A stretch of DNA of 64,000 nucleotides from Crenothrix sp. D3 (lineage in GTDB: Bacteria; Pseudomonadota; Gammaproteobacteria; Methylococcales; Methylomonadaceae), in NCBI GenBank assembly GCA_002134785.1, contig MBQZ01000011.1:19099-83098 (forward strand). Reading direction: 5' to 3'. The position numbers and the translations under genes are program-made. Below, one piece after another: positions 17,706 to 27,163 of this stretch (within the stretch, counting starts at the first letter, position 1; every line of letters begins with the position of its first letter). The notes beneath the pieces were generated by a model. The model searched no databases. It was not told the origin of the DNA and worked only from the letters and a program-made list of their open reading frames with translations.

Positions 17706-19160
17706 TTAAAGAAGTACCACGTCATATTGTTCCTGATTGTATTCTGACTCGGCTCTAAACTTAATTTGTACATCTAAAAATATTTCTAATTCTGCCAACA
17801 TATCGGCTTCTTCATCCAACAACATGGCGACTACCTCGTTAGACGCAAGCACTAATAACGTTTGTACTTTATATAAACGGACTTCACGAATAATTTCACG
17901 AAATATTTCCAAGCACATGGATTCAGCAGTTTTTAACACTCCACGACCACCACACGCACTGCAAGGCTCACAGAGAATATGCGACAAACTTTCGCGCGTG
18001 CGTTTGCGGGTCATTTCGACTAAACCTAGAATTGATACCTCGGTAATTTTAGTTTTGGCTTTATCTTTGGCTAAATTACGTTCCAACGCCTGCAACACTT
18101 GCTGTTTATGCTCTACACTTTTCATGTCAATAAAATCAATGATGATAATACCGCCTAAATTGCGCAAGCGCAGTTGCCTAGCAATAGTTTGCGCCGCTTC
18201 CAGATTAGTTTTAAAAATAGTTTCTTCCAGATTACGTCCACCAACATAACTACCCGTATTGACATCCACAGTGGTCATCGCTTCGGTTTGATCGAAGACT
18301 AAATGCCCGCCCGATTTCAATTTAACTTTACGCTCTAAGGCTTTTTTTATTTCGTCCTCGACATTGTAAATATCAAACACAGGGCATTCGCCTGTGTAAT
18401 GCTCAATAATTGGGGCAATTTCGGGAGCAAAAATGGCAGCAAATTCTACCAATTTATGATACGTTTCCTTGGAATCAATGCGAATTCTGTCTAAGCCTTC
18501 TTTGGGTAAATCCCTTAACATTCTAATACTGAGCGGCAAATCTTTATGAATAAAGGCTTTAGCTTTCGTTTCAGCAATTTTTTCTGAAATGGATTCCCAT
18601 AATTTCAATAAAAACAGCATATCGGCGACGAGTATCTCTTCTTCCACACATTCCGCTGCGGTTCTAGCAATAAACCCACCGCAACCATGTTCCTGTCTAA
18701 AGGCTTCCACGCACGCTCTCAAGCGAATCCGCTCTGGTTCACATTCGATACGTTGCGAGACACCAGAAATGTCGGCATAAGGCATATAGACCTGAAAACG
18801 CGAGGGGATTGATATATCGGTAGTCAGCCGCGCGCCTTTCGTACCTAGCGGGTCTTTGACCACTTGCACAATAATATGCTGCCCTTCATGCAGATAATGC
18901 TCAATTTGTTCTGAGCCTTCTCTTTCTAACTCTTGCGTCGATAAATCAGACAAATGTAAAAACGCCGCTTTTGGCAAACCAATATCAACAAACGCCGCCT
19001 GCATACCTGGCAACACCCGACAGACTTCACCTTTATAAATATTGCCCACTAAGCCACGTTCACGCCCGCGCTCAATGATTAATTCTTGCAATACACCATT
19101 TTCAATAACGGCAACGCGGGTTTCATGCGGGGTGATATTGATTAAAATTTCTTCACTCAT
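17706..19160 (-). CDS. rng: Ribonuclease G
   Basis: This 484-residue endoribonuclease matures the 5' end of 16S rRNA and takes part in mRNA decay. The N-terminal S1 domain (residues ~35-120) reads RGLVGNIYKGEVCRVLPGMQ. The catalytic DNase I-like domain includes MTTVDVNTGSYVG with the magnesium-binding aspartate. The zinc-link cysteines are in CEPCSACGGRG. The start overlaps the maf stop by four bases (ATGA), so expression is coupled. It lacks the long C-terminal scaffold of RNase E, which confirms RNase G. Confidence 0.96.
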   Translation of the reverse strand: MSEEILINITPHETRVAVIENGVLQELIIERGRERGLVGNIYKGEVCRVLPGMQAAFVDIGLPKAAFLHLSDLSTQELEREGSEQIEHYLHEGQHIIVQVVKDPLGTKGARLTTDISIPSRFQVYMPYADISGVSQRIECEPERIRLRACVEAFRQEHGCGGFIARTAAECVEEEILVADMLFLLKLWESISEKIAETKAKAFIHKDLPLSIRMLRDLPKEGLDRIRIDSKETYHKLVEFAAIFAPEIAPIIEHYTGECPVFDIYNVEDEIKKALERKVKLKSGGHLVFDQTEAMTTVDVNTGSYVGGRNLEETIFKTNLEAAQTIARQLRLRNLGGIIIIDFIDMKSVEHKQQVLQALERNLAKDKAKTKITEVSILGLVEMTRKRTRESLSHILCEPCSACGGRGVLKTAESMCLEIFREIIREVRLYKVQTLLVLASNEVVAMLLDEEADMLAELEIFLDVQIKFRAESEYNQEQYDVVLL

Positions 19161-19732
19161 AGGGGTATGCCATGTTGCATTAAAAGCTGTGCTGTTTCAT
19201 ATAATGGCAAACCGACTACGCCTGAAAAACTACCTGAAAGTGTCGTGACAAACACACTGGCTTTGCCTTGAATCGCATAAGCCCCTGCTTTATCCAGTGG
19301 TTCACCGCTGTGCCAATAAGCGACCATTTCCTGCTCAGTCAACGCCCTGAAAGTGACATCGGTGATACTCACCGCTTGACTGTGTTCCTGTCCGCGTAAA
19401 GAAATCGCCGTGTAAACTTGATGTGTCTGCCCCGATAACTGCCTTAGCATACTGAGCGCGTCCGCTTTATCTTTGGGTTTACCCATAATGACATCACCCA
19501 ATACCACTGCCGTATCTGCCGCTAACACCGATTGACGAGTTTGTAACTGTTCCACACACCGTGCCGATTTTTCCGCTGCCAGCCGTTGTACATACGCCAA
19601 CGGAGATTCATTGATTAACGGTGTTTCATCAATATCCACGGCATAAACAGTGTACCAAACGCCTATCTGGTCTAGCAGTTCTCTACGGCGTGGTGAAGCA
19701 GAAGCCAAAATAATTGGCAGTTGGTTATTCAT
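19157..19732 (-). CDS. maf: Maf/YhdE-type nucleoside triphosphate pyrophosphatase
   Basis: The sequence LPIILASASPRRRELL at the N terminus is the Maf signature. The middle has SVLAADTAVVLG and KPKDKADALSMLRQLSGQTH. The family hydrolyses dTTP/UTP or modified nucleotides to monophosphates and limits incorporation of non-canonical bases. The ATG at 19732 (MNNQLPII) fits the family better than 19747. It is the first gene of the maf-rng-yhdP unit and overlaps rng by four bases. The exact substrate class is likely dTTP/UTP (YhdE type), by context. Confidence 0.93.
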   Translation of the reverse strand: MNNQLPIILASASPRRRELLDQIGVWYTVYAVDIDETPLINESPLAYVQRLAAEKSARCVEQLQTRQSVLAADTAVVLGDVIMGKPKDKADALSMLRQLSGQTHQVYTAISLRGQEHSQAVSITDVTFRALTEQEMVAYWHSGEPLDKAGAYAIQGKASVFVTTLSGSFSGVVGLPLYETAQLLMQHGIPL

Positions 19733-19812
19733 AACGATTCCCAGCATTCATTTAATGGCAGGCATTGTAAAGCAGGAATGCGTAGTTAAGCCCACAAAAT
19801 AGACAAAACAAT

Positions 19813-20304
19813 TTATTTTAATATTTTATTCAGCCGTGCTTCATAGTCTTCTTTGGATAACACGCCACTCACACCATCACGTTGTTGGGTTTTATCAAAA
19901 AAATACGTTCTTGGTAATTCGCCGTACCATTTTGGATCAAGTTCAAATTGCAGTTTCTGAGTATTTTCTTCGGCATAAATCCAGTTTTCAAGCTCCGCCA
20001 ATTGATTAGCCGCCAATATTTTCTGTGCTTCGGCAGATTCTGCAATGTCATCGGTACTGAGCATGACGATTTTAATCTCAGGATGGGCTTTGTGAACCGC
20101 ACTCAATACAGCCATATCTTTAATGCAGGACGGGCAGGTAATTGACCACACCGCCAACATAAATGGTTTTCCCGCATTGCTGGTTAAAAGTTGCTGATAA
20201 CTACCGCTAACAAACGGTTTTAAAACAGGCGATTCGGCGTGGGCGGTATTCGCTAAGACTACTAACATTAGCAATAAAATGTTTGGAAATGAGTTAAGGC
20301 GCAT
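19813..20304 (-). CDS. Secreted thioredoxin-fold (TlpA-like) protein
   Basis: A cleavable signal peptide (MRLNSFPNILLLMLVVLANTAHA in two stretches, ending AHA) precedes a 140-residue thioredoxin fold. The active site is WSITCPSCIKDM, a CPSC redox pair near residue 57. The cis-proline region may be ELPRTYFFD. Such proteins act in periplasmic disulfide exchange or cytochrome maturation. No partner genes lie beside it. It is monocistronic, between maf and the SEFIR gene. Confidence 0.8.
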   Translation of the reverse strand: MRLNSFPNILLLMLVVLANTAHAESPVLKPFVSGSYQQLLTSNAGKPFMLAVWSITCPSCIKDMAVLSAVHKAHPEIKIVMLSTDDIAESAEAQKILAANQLAELENWIYAEENTQKLQFELDPKWYGELPRTYFFDKTQQRDGVSGVLSKEDYEARLNKILK

Positions 20305-20344
20305 GATTAAGTCTCTTAATGATTAAACGGTGATAGGTGATGGA

Positions 20345-20420
20345 CAGTAGGGGCTGTGCCTTGTGCCAGCCTCTAATAATAGGTTGTTATCAGGGTAACC
20401 ACAAGGGATTGCCCCTACAG
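20345..20420. repeat. Uninterrupted copy of the composite palindromic repeat
   Basis: This segment is the reverse complement of the outer repeat at 2971-3187, but with no insert. GGCTGGCACAAGGCACAG directly follows TTAGA when read on the minus strand. It serves as an empty-site reference for MITE copy A. The flanking ACTGTGGGCAGTG sequence also occurs near 3200. Confidence 0.65.
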
Positions 20421-20503
20421 TAAATTCTTAACTGTGGGCAGTGAGAACCTAGACATTACAACGCAGAGTGTTGTAACGATGAAAAAGAGCGACGCGCTGG
20501 CAA

Positions 20504-23296
20504 TCAAGTTTTGCTTAATTTTGTGAGGCAACGCCCAAGTTCCTGACAGTTGGCTAAACGGCGGTGATAGCCTGTCGCTTTAATCAAGGCTTCGGCTTTG
20601 GTGTGATGCTGTGTTGCTGATGCGTGTTCGTGTTGTGCGAGGGCGAGGCGGGCGGCTTCTAGGTGATAATCGCAGAGATATAAACGCATACCACTGTAAT
20701 CGGCAATGTCAAACGCACGGTTTAAATCTTGTTGTGCTTTATCGTATTGTTGGCTTTGCCGATAAAACGCGGCACGGTCTAATAAGACGCGTGTTAGCCA
20801 GTCTTGCCTTCCTGCGGCTTCTAATCCCGCAATGGCTTGCTGAAAAAAATCGGCGGCGGTTTGTTGGTCGTTGAGCTTGTGGTCACGCACAGCGCGTTGT
20901 GAATAGGCGTTGGCTAAGGTGAGTTTATCGAGAGCGATGTTTAATAAACCTGCGTTTGCTTCTTTTGACCATACCAACGTTTGTTCAGCTCGTTGTATCA
21001 CCGTGTCTAGTTCACCGCTTGCCAATAATAGTTGGCAATAGCGAAAGCCTTGCAAAGAATACAATAATGGATAGTATGGCTGGCGTTGTTGCTGGAGCTG
21101 TTCGGCTTCTTTAAACAGAGCTAAGGCTTGCGCTAGTTCACCGCTCTGCGCCAGTGCATCGGCAAGCGTGGTGCGAAATCCCATACGCAGAAATTCATTT
21201 TTGGAGTCATCCGCATAGCTCACCGCTTGTTTGCCGTAGTCTATCGCTTGTGTTAATTCACCTAAGAGCAGTGCTAACTCGCTGAGATTGCTTGCCGTTA
21301 ATGCCGCCTCTTGCCAATTTTTTTGTTCTATGTGCATAGTCAAACTCGCTTGCATAGCGGGCAATGCCTCACGCAAACGCCCTAAGGCGCGTAAGTAAAA
21401 ACCCACAATGCCCAAAGCAACGGCTTTATCTCTATCGGCTAATGAGGCGGCGGGCTGTGACCACGGTGGGCTGAAAAAATGTGCTAATACTGCCAAATCA
21501 TCACTGAACGCGCCCAGTTTTCTAGTCAAAAAATCCTCATTGCCGCGCCGAATGCGTGAGTCATAAACATCAATATAGGCTGGTTTATACAAACCCGCCG
21601 CACAGCCATGCGCAACGGCGGCAAATAAGGGCTGCATCTCCGCTAGGGTGTCGGGTTGTGGTTGTTTGGGTAGAGTTTGGTAATAGTGATACAAGCACTC
21701 ATGGGCTTGTTGCCACGCGCTAGGGCAGTGTGTTTGTAGCTGTTTGCCGAAATACTCACGCAATAAGGGATGACAGTCTATGACTTCGGGGGTGTTTTCT
21801 TGTTGGCTGAGTAAGTGATGGTCTTTAATTAAACTCTGCACAGCGCGATTAAATTCGCGTTCATTCATGCCCGCCGTTAAGTCGGCAATTTGTTGTTCAC
21901 GCAACCAGCGCAACACGGTTTTATCAATCGGATGGTCAAACAAACCCAATAAATTTAATAATCGCCCTTCGGCATTCTCACCAAACGAATGCGCGTAGGC
22001 TTGCATGACTTTAAAGGCATGGCGGCTGGTGCTATCGCCGTCCTCTTCGATTAACTCGGCTATTTGCTCACGTTGCGTCACTAGACCATCGTATTGATAC
22101 ACCAAGATATTACCCAATAAACTCAACGCCAGCGCGTGATTGCCGTATTCTTCAACGGCTTTTGCTAATTCATGTTTCTGTCCTGTCACGCCTAAGTCTT
22201 GCAATAACCGCACACCGTCAGCCGTTATTAAATTATGCAGGTCTTTGGTTTTAACGTGCGAACGTCCGTCTAAATCCTGCACCGCAAGACGGCTGGTGAT
22301 GATACACAGCACTTTAGAGTCTGGCGTTTGACTGGCAAGACTACGCAATAAGGCGCGGATGTCTTTGTGTTTAAGTTCGCCGCGCATTCCTTTAGTTGCG
22401 TGTTGCAAGGGTTCTAAACCGTCCAACACCAACACGCAGGGCTGAGTTTTTAACAACTTGGCTAAGTAATCGCCTTTGTCTTCGTCGCTGTTAAATGTGC
22501 GTTGTTCGGCGTTAAGTTGTTCAAGCGCAAAGTCAAAAAACGGACTGCTAGACACTTGTTTGTCTTCACTCGCCCCTTGTGAATAAAACGACCACGCCAA
22601 CACGGACAACTCTGTGTGTTGGTCTAGCCAATAGTGCAGTAATTTAGTTTTACCCGTACCCCCTGCGGCAATGAATTGAATGATAAAGGTGTCGGTATCA
22701 GTCAGCGCGTTGTCGAGTAATGCTAATTCCTCAACACGTCCAAAAAAATTGCCTTTGGGGTTGGTTAGGCGGTTATGGCGGAAGGTGGGTGCGGGATTAT
22801 TTAGTTTTTTTTTAACGGGTAGCGTTTTGATGCTAGGCGAAACGGGTGAAGATTCGTATTCGGGTTGCTTGCTGATTATGCGGAATAAATCGTCGTATTG
22901 TTGCGGCAGTTGGTAGATATTGTAGCCTTTTAAAATCGACGGCACGTTATCAAAACTACCCGCTTCTGGAATCACAGCAATGAATTTTTTATTACGGCAA
23001 TGGGCATCGTATAAAGTTTGGCTAATAATCGCGCCTTCATAAGTCACACCACGTCCACCGTCTGTGTCTTTGCCACGATAACGCTTTAAATAAATTTCTG
23101 TACAAACCACTAAAACAAAATCCGCTTCTTCGATTTGGTCTTCCATCCAGTTAGTCCAGCGTTGTTCTTGAAAACCAACGTCGTGGTCTGAAACACACTC
23201 TAAACCGTCATCGCGTAGTTTTTCGGCAATTTCAAAGAAGACCCAATCTTTATGTTCTGGACTGTCCCAACTGTAGCTGATAAAAATTTTAGTCAT
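20504..23296 (-). CDS. SEFIR domain - STAND NTPase - TPR protein
   Basis: This 930-residue multidomain protein starts with a SEFIR (TIR-like) domain: KIFISYSWDSPEHKDWV is box 1, and ADFVLVVCTEIYLKR follows. Residues ~175-420 form a P-loop STAND NTPase with Walker A AAGGTGKTKLLHYW and Walker B PCVLVLDGLEPLQ. The last ~350 residues are helical repeats of tetratricopeptide type (for example EAALTASNLSELALLLGELT). This architecture matches prokaryotic immune or signalling proteins: ligand sensing by TPR, NTP-driven oligomerisation, effector output by SEFIR. It stands alone with no adjacent partner. Domain calls are clear; biological role is inferred. Confidence 0.88.
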   Translation of the reverse strand: MTKIFISYSWDSPEHKDWVFFEIAEKLRDDGLECVSDHDVGFQEQRWTNWMEDQIEEADFVLVVCTEIYLKRYRGKDTDGGRGVTYEGAIISQTLYDAHCRNKKFIAVIPEAGSFDNVPSILKGYNIYQLPQQYDDLFRIISKQPEYESSPVSPSIKTLPVKKKLNNPAPTFRHNRLTNPKGNFFGRVEELALLDNALTDTDTFIIQFIAAGGTGKTKLLHYWLDQHTELSVLAWSFYSQGASEDKQVSSSPFFDFALEQLNAEQRTFNSDEDKGDYLAKLLKTQPCVLVLDGLEPLQHATKGMRGELKHKDIRALLRSLASQTPDSKVLCIITSRLAVQDLDGRSHVKTKDLHNLITADGVRLLQDLGVTGQKHELAKAVEEYGNHALALSLLGNILVYQYDGLVTQREQIAELIEEDGDSTSRHAFKVMQAYAHSFGENAEGRLLNLLGLFDHPIDKTVLRWLREQQIADLTAGMNEREFNRAVQSLIKDHHLLSQQENTPEVIDCHPLLREYFGKQLQTHCPSAWQQAHECLYHYYQTLPKQPQPDTLAEMQPLFAAVAHGCAAGLYKPAYIDVYDSRIRRGNEDFLTRKLGAFSDDLAVLAHFFSPPWSQPAASLADRDKAVALGIVGFYLRALGRLREALPAMQASLTMHIEQKNWQEAALTASNLSELALLLGELTQAIDYGKQAVSYADDSKNEFLRMGFRTTLADALAQSGELAQALALFKEAEQLQQQRQPYYPLLYSLQGFRYCQLLLASGELDTVIQRAEQTLVWSKEANAGLLNIALDKLTLANAYSQRAVRDHKLNDQQTAADFFQQAIAGLEAAGRQDWLTRVLLDRAAFYRQSQQYDKAQQDLNRAFDIADYSGMRLYLCDYHLEAARLALAQHEHASATQHHTKAEALIKATGYHRRLANCQELGRCLTKLSKT

Positions 23297-23378
23297 GGCG
23301 GTAAGGTTTAAATTTGTAAGGTAACTATTGTAAAGGAAATATCACGTTAAAAAAGCAAATATAGCTAACACACTTTTA

Positions 23379-23475
23379 CTCGTTCCCACGCGCCGCGTGG
23401 GAATGCAGTCTCAACGCGCCGCGTTGAACAGACCGCAGCGCGGTCTGTATGAATTCCCACGCAGCGCGTGGGAAC
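23379..23475. repeat. Cluster of four GC-rich palindromes
   Basis: Four consecutive perfect or near-perfect palindromes are visible: CCCACGCGCCGCGTGGG, TCAACGCGCCGCGTTGA, ACAGACCGCAGCGCGGTCTGT (first 20 bases form the core) and a TTCCCACGC arm with its complement. They fill much of the gap between the SEFIR gene and the multicopper oxidase. CTCGTTCCCACGC is shared with repeats near 52341 and 54439. REP-like; no gene is seen in the rest of the gap. Confidence 0.75.
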
Positions 23476-23663
23476 TAGAATAAACTGGTTACGTTGGTAA
23501 AGTATCACAATGCGATATGCTAACTTTTGTCTATTAATGTATACTTATAGACCAGCTAAAAAGGACTTAAAAAGTATATTCAGTTACACTATACCCATAA
23601 TAATAATCGTGCTTTTCTTAGCCACGACTCGTTTTTTTGTCTATGTTTTCCGAGGTCATCTTA

Positions 23664-25412
23664 ATGCGTAAAAAATTTATCACCCTTACTGGAAGCATTA
23701 GCTTACTCCTTATAAATTCTTGGAGTATGGCAGCTACCGATTTACCCCCTACGGCTAAAGTTGAACTGGGAAAAGTAGAAGAGGTCTGCTCTAATTTTAT
23801 TGATCCGAAATGGCGTGAAGAACAAGTTGTTGATGGTGTAAAAATACAGGAATCACGTTTATGTACGCCTGATAATCCGTCTGATGTTGCTGCGTTTGTT
23901 AAAGGCACTAATGGGGTTTCAATGGAAACATTGATGAATACTCAACTTGCCGCTGATGCGATTACTATGTCAGATGACATGGATGGTGACGGTGATCCTG
24001 ATAAAATTGTTATTAAATTAGAAGTTGTTGAATTGAATGGACATTCACCTGACGTTAAAACGCCTATTACCACGTTTGATATTGCCCCCGATATACGCCC
24101 AACTTTCTGGGTTTACGCGCCGAAAACGCGTGATATGTCTACGCTCAGTCTTTATGAAACGGAAGCAAATTCATTGTTGCGCGTCCCCTCCCCTGTTATT
24201 CGCGTTGAACAAGATGATATTGTCCACATCGTATTAGAAAACACGCATTATTTGCCACACTCTATTCATTTACACGGTGTCGATCATCCGTTCATGGATC
24301 ACAGCGATCACGGTAATGACGGCGTTGGACAAACCAGTAATATGGACACCATGCCAGGTGAAAGTAAAACTTATGTGATTAAGCCGCGTCAACCAGGCAC
24401 GATGTATTATCACTGTCACGTTCAGCCACACACCCATATTCCTATGGGCTTGCAAGGTATGTTTATCGTTGAAGAAAATCGTCCTAATAACTGGCCACAA
24501 ACGCTAAACGTCGGTGCGGGACAAGTGCGTCATCCATCGGCTGCCGTGCTGGAAAAATATGCCAGAGAATACGATTTACACTATCAATCAGCTGATAAAG
24601 AACTGCATGAATTAGTGGCGCGTTCTGCTAATGATCCGCGTTTGATTGCTAAACACATGAACACTGAATACGACATCACCGACGCTGCCGATGATTATTT
24701 TATGCTCAATGGGCGGTCTTTCCCTTATACCTTAAGGGAGTCGTTGATTCACATGGAAGAAAATCAAAAAGTTAAATTGCGTATATTGAACGGTCATACA
24801 GAATCTTTTGCTATGCACATTCATGGGCATAAACCGACTATTACTCATTACGATGGCGTAGATAATGGGCCAGGCTCTTATATTCAACGTGACGTACATG
24901 GTATGGTGCCTGCGCAACGGATAGATTTAGAATTAAATGGTAAAGATGATGGCATAAATAGCTTTGGACAAGGTATTTGGATGTTTCATGACCACGTTGA
25001 AAAATCATTTACCACGGATGGACACGGCGAAGGCGGTGATATAAGTTTGGTAGTTTATAAAGGCTTCTACGATGAAAAAGGTATTCCGATGTCACACGGT
25101 ATGAGTCTTGCCCCTTATTTCACTAAAGAACTGTGGCAAGGAAAATACCCTATCTGGCAAGATTACGATACTTTCCGTAGTTTAGGATTGCCTGATTTAA
25201 AAGCTGCTATTACACCGTCTAAAGTCGCTATTCCACCTGTTGAAAAAGACCCTAGTAAAACAGCGGATGCTTTAGAAGCAGCGGCTAACGTAGATCAAGG
25301 CTCGGTATTAGGTAAATTGTTTAATGGTTTAATGCTAGGTTTATTAGGTTATGCCGCATTTGTTAAACGTCGTGTAATTTACGATTTTGCGATGAAGTAT
25401 TTGAAAAAATAG
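23664..25412 (+). CDS. Exported multicopper oxidase with C-terminal membrane anchor
   Basis: ATG 23664 (MRKKFITLTGS) begins a signal peptide and has GAGG eight bases upstream; the ORF-track start at 23637 is a TTG. The 582-residue protein carries the copper-binding segments HSIHLHGVDHPF, MYYHCHVQPHTH, FAMHIHGHKPTI and GIWMFHDHVEKSF. A final hydrophobic helix (LFNGLMLGLLGYAAFV) followed by KRR suggests anchoring, with the catalytic part in the periplasm. The last cluster is HDH rather than the HCH seen in laccases that keep a T1 copper cysteine, so the copper-site set may be incomplete. Substrate is unknown; copper or metal oxidation is one possibility. Confidence 0.82.
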   Translation: MRKKFITLTGSISLLLINSWSMAATDLPPTAKVELGKVEEVCSNFIDPKWREEQVVDGVKIQESRLCTPDNPSDVAAFVKGTNGVSMETLMNTQLAADAITMSDDMDGDGDPDKIVIKLEVVELNGHSPDVKTPITTFDIAPDIRPTFWVYAPKTRDMSTLSLYETEANSLLRVPSPVIRVEQDDIVHIVLENTHYLPHSIHLHGVDHPFMDHSDHGNDGVGQTSNMDTMPGESKTYVIKPRQPGTMYYHCHVQPHTHIPMGLQGMFIVEENRPNNWPQTLNVGAGQVRHPSAAVLEKYAREYDLHYQSADKELHELVARSANDPRLIAKHMNTEYDITDAADDYFMLNGRSFPYTLRESLIHMEENQKVKLRILNGHTESFAMHIHGHKPTITHYDGVDNGPGSYIQRDVHGMVPAQRIDLELNGKDDGINSFGQGIWMFHDHVEKSFTTDGHGEGGDISLVVYKGFYDEKGIPMSHGMSLAPYFTKELWQGKYPIWQDYDTFRSLGLPDLKAAITPSKVAIPPVEKDPSKTADALEAAANVDQGSVLGKLFNGLMLGLLGYAAFVKRRVIYDFAMKYLKK

Positions 25413-25496
25413 CTTGAAATTGCTGGAGTAAAAATAATTACCATTTTTTATTTCAGCACTAATCACCTTATTTATTTAGATAGATCGAAAATAAAA

Positions 25497-25525
25497 CTAG
25501 ATTTTTTAAACATTCGCTATATAAT
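25497..25525 (+). promoter_or_regulatory. Probable promoter of tRNA-Leu
   Basis: A perfect TATAAT at 25520-25525 lies 17 bases before the tRNA 5' end. The -35 position holds only a weak match (CTAGAT, 17-base spacing). Assignment rests mainly on the -10 element and its position. Confidence 0.5.
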
Positions 25526-25542
25526 AGGCAGTTCAATTTGAT

Positions 25543-25629
25543 GCCTCGGTGGCGAAATTGGTAGACGCAAGGGACTTAAAATCCCTCGTTCGTAAGGACG
25601 TGCCGGTTCGACTCCGGCCCGAGGCACCA
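25543..25629 (+). tRNA. tRNA-Leu (UAA anticodon)
   Basis: The acceptor stem GCCTCGG pairs with CCGAGGC, the discriminator is A and CCA is encoded. The anticodon arm is AGGGA-CTTAAAA-TCCCT, giving anticodon TAA. A long variable arm (CGTTCGTAAGGACG) identifies a class II tRNA, as expected for leucine. The T arm is CCGGTTCGACTCCGG. Confidence 0.97.
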
Positions 25630-25639
25630 CAAAGAATTC

Positions 25640-25675
25640 AAGAGCTTATACGGTTTTGTATAAGCTCTTTTTTTT
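25640..25675 (+). terminator. Rho-independent terminator after tRNA-Leu
   Basis: AAGAGCTTATAC and GTATAAGCTCTT form a 12-bp stem around GGTTTT, followed by a run of T. It directly follows the tRNA. Confidence 0.9.
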
Positions 25676-25886
25676 GCCTGAAATTTTTGAGTTCTTGTTG
25701 AAATAATCAAAGAAAAATAATCCGTCATTAACCTATCGCTAATAACTAAGCCGTTTTTACCAAAAACAGCACGCTAATTATCGGAAAAATAAACTTACAT
25801 TAAAACAAGCTATCACAACTATTAATCGACTGTTGTATAATCAAGGAATACATCACATCAACAACAAAGCAAAAAAGATCTGGGCA

Positions 25887-26795
25887 ATGATTATGCAAAA
25901 AACCACTATTAACACAACCTTGTCATTGACTAGCTTGGCTATCTCAATTGCACTTGGCGGCTGCGCAACAACTGATCCAAAAGATACTTTTCAGGGCTGG
26001 AATCAGGGTACACAGTCATTTAATGACACAATTGATAAAGCTGTTTTAAAACCTGTTGCTAAAGGCTATACGGCTGTAACGCCTGATTTCGTTGATGAAG
26101 GCGTGACCAACTTTTTTAGTAACCTTGGTGATATAGGTGTCACTGTTAATGATTTGTTACAATTTAAATTGCTGCAAAGTGGCATGGATTTAAGTCGATT
26201 TGTTATTAATACGACAGCGGGTGTTGCGGGGTTTTTTGACGTAGCCCAATTGGTAGATTTACCTAAACACAATGAAGACTTTGGACAAACATTAGGTGTC
26301 TGGGGTGTTCCAGCAGGTCCTTACTTAGTGCTACCGCTCTTCGGTCCTAGCTCCCCTAGAGATACTGTCGGTCTTGTTGGTGATGCGTTATTAAATCCAT
26401 TAACGTATGTCTCTGCATTTGGCGGCGTTGCAAGTGCGGCAGCCGCAGGTGGTAGGGCTGTGAATATAGCTGACACCCGCGCTGGCTTAATGACCACTGA
26501 AAAAGTAATTAATGAAGGAGCAGTTGATCGTTATGACTTTATTAAAAATGCCTATCAACAACGCCGTGAGTATTTAGTTCATGACGGCAATCCGCCTAGT
26601 AACGATGACCTAGAGGAAGACAATGCCCCTAGTACCAACAGCCCCTCTAGCAAGACTAATAGCCCAGCATCAGCAAAGCCCACCAACACAACTAATAATA
26701 CTGCTACACCCGCAACTAATAATACAAATTCAGCTCCCGCCATCAATAACTCTAAACATATTCTGGAACTGTCTGCACCTGTAGAAAAAAAATAA
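25887..26795 (+). CDS. mlaA: MlaA (VacJ) family phospholipid-transport lipoprotein
   Basis: MlaA removes misplaced phospholipids from the outer leaflet of the outer membrane together with MlaFEDB/C. The signal peptide leads to lipobox ALGG-C. The body has the family segments NFFSNLGDIGVTVNDLLQ, RFVINTTAGVAGFFDVA and FGQTLGVWGVPAGPYLVLPL, then LFGPSSPRDTVG. The C-terminal ~60 residues are a low-complexity tail rich in N, T, P and S, longer than usual. I chose ATG 25887; 25893 is equally possible, and the track start at 25833 is a TTG far ahead of the signal peptide. The other mla genes are not in the window. Confidence 0.93.
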   Translation: MIMQKTTINTTLSLTSLAISIALGGCATTDPKDTFQGWNQGTQSFNDTIDKAVLKPVAKGYTAVTPDFVDEGVTNFFSNLGDIGVTVNDLLQFKLLQSGMDLSRFVINTTAGVAGFFDVAQLVDLPKHNEDFGQTLGVWGVPAGPYLVLPLFGPSSPRDTVGLVGDALLNPLTYVSAFGGVASAAAAGGRAVNIADTRAGLMTTEKVINEGAVDRYDFIKNAYQQRREYLVHDGNPPSNDDLEEDNAPSTNSPSSKTNSPASAKPTNTTNNTATPATNNTNSAPAINNSKHILELSAPVEKK

Positions 26796-27163
26796 CACCT
26801 TATAGTTAATAATCCTTATCCCGATAATTAGAGTGATATAAACTAATAACTCGGAAGAATTTACCCAGAGACCACCCCATTGTACAAAGCGGTTAATAAT
26901 GGGGGACGATTTGGGTAGTGGGTCAAACATGTAATTTGGTGTAACTATCAACTCAAAAATCAGCAGAAACTACGCAACCGCTATGCCTTTGGCTTCCCGA
27001 TCCGTCCTGATTACTCGTTCGCTACCCAACAAGATGTTACGCAGGCGTTCAGAAAAATCAATGGCTACAGCGAATTCAGAAAACTGTAACTCATTGATTT
27101 TAAAAAATGGGAGCGTAACATCAGTTAACCAGATAAAAACTACGCAATGCGTACCTTAAGCAA
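26796..27163. other. Intergenic stretch with no assignable gene
   Basis: This 368-base gap holds a locally GC-richer block (26975-27090), open in two frames for only 35-60 codons, with no start signal or family I recognise. ACTACGCAA occurs twice, at the two edges of the block. It may be a fragment of a lost gene or repeat. Nothing firmer can be said. Confidence 0.4.

Noticed and set aside
17737-18249. 170-codon plus-strand ORF
   Set aside because: Antisense shadow of rng.
26975-27090. GC-richer block that could be a transposase or gene fragment
   Set aside because: Short frames in two registers and no recognisable motif; left as unassigned.
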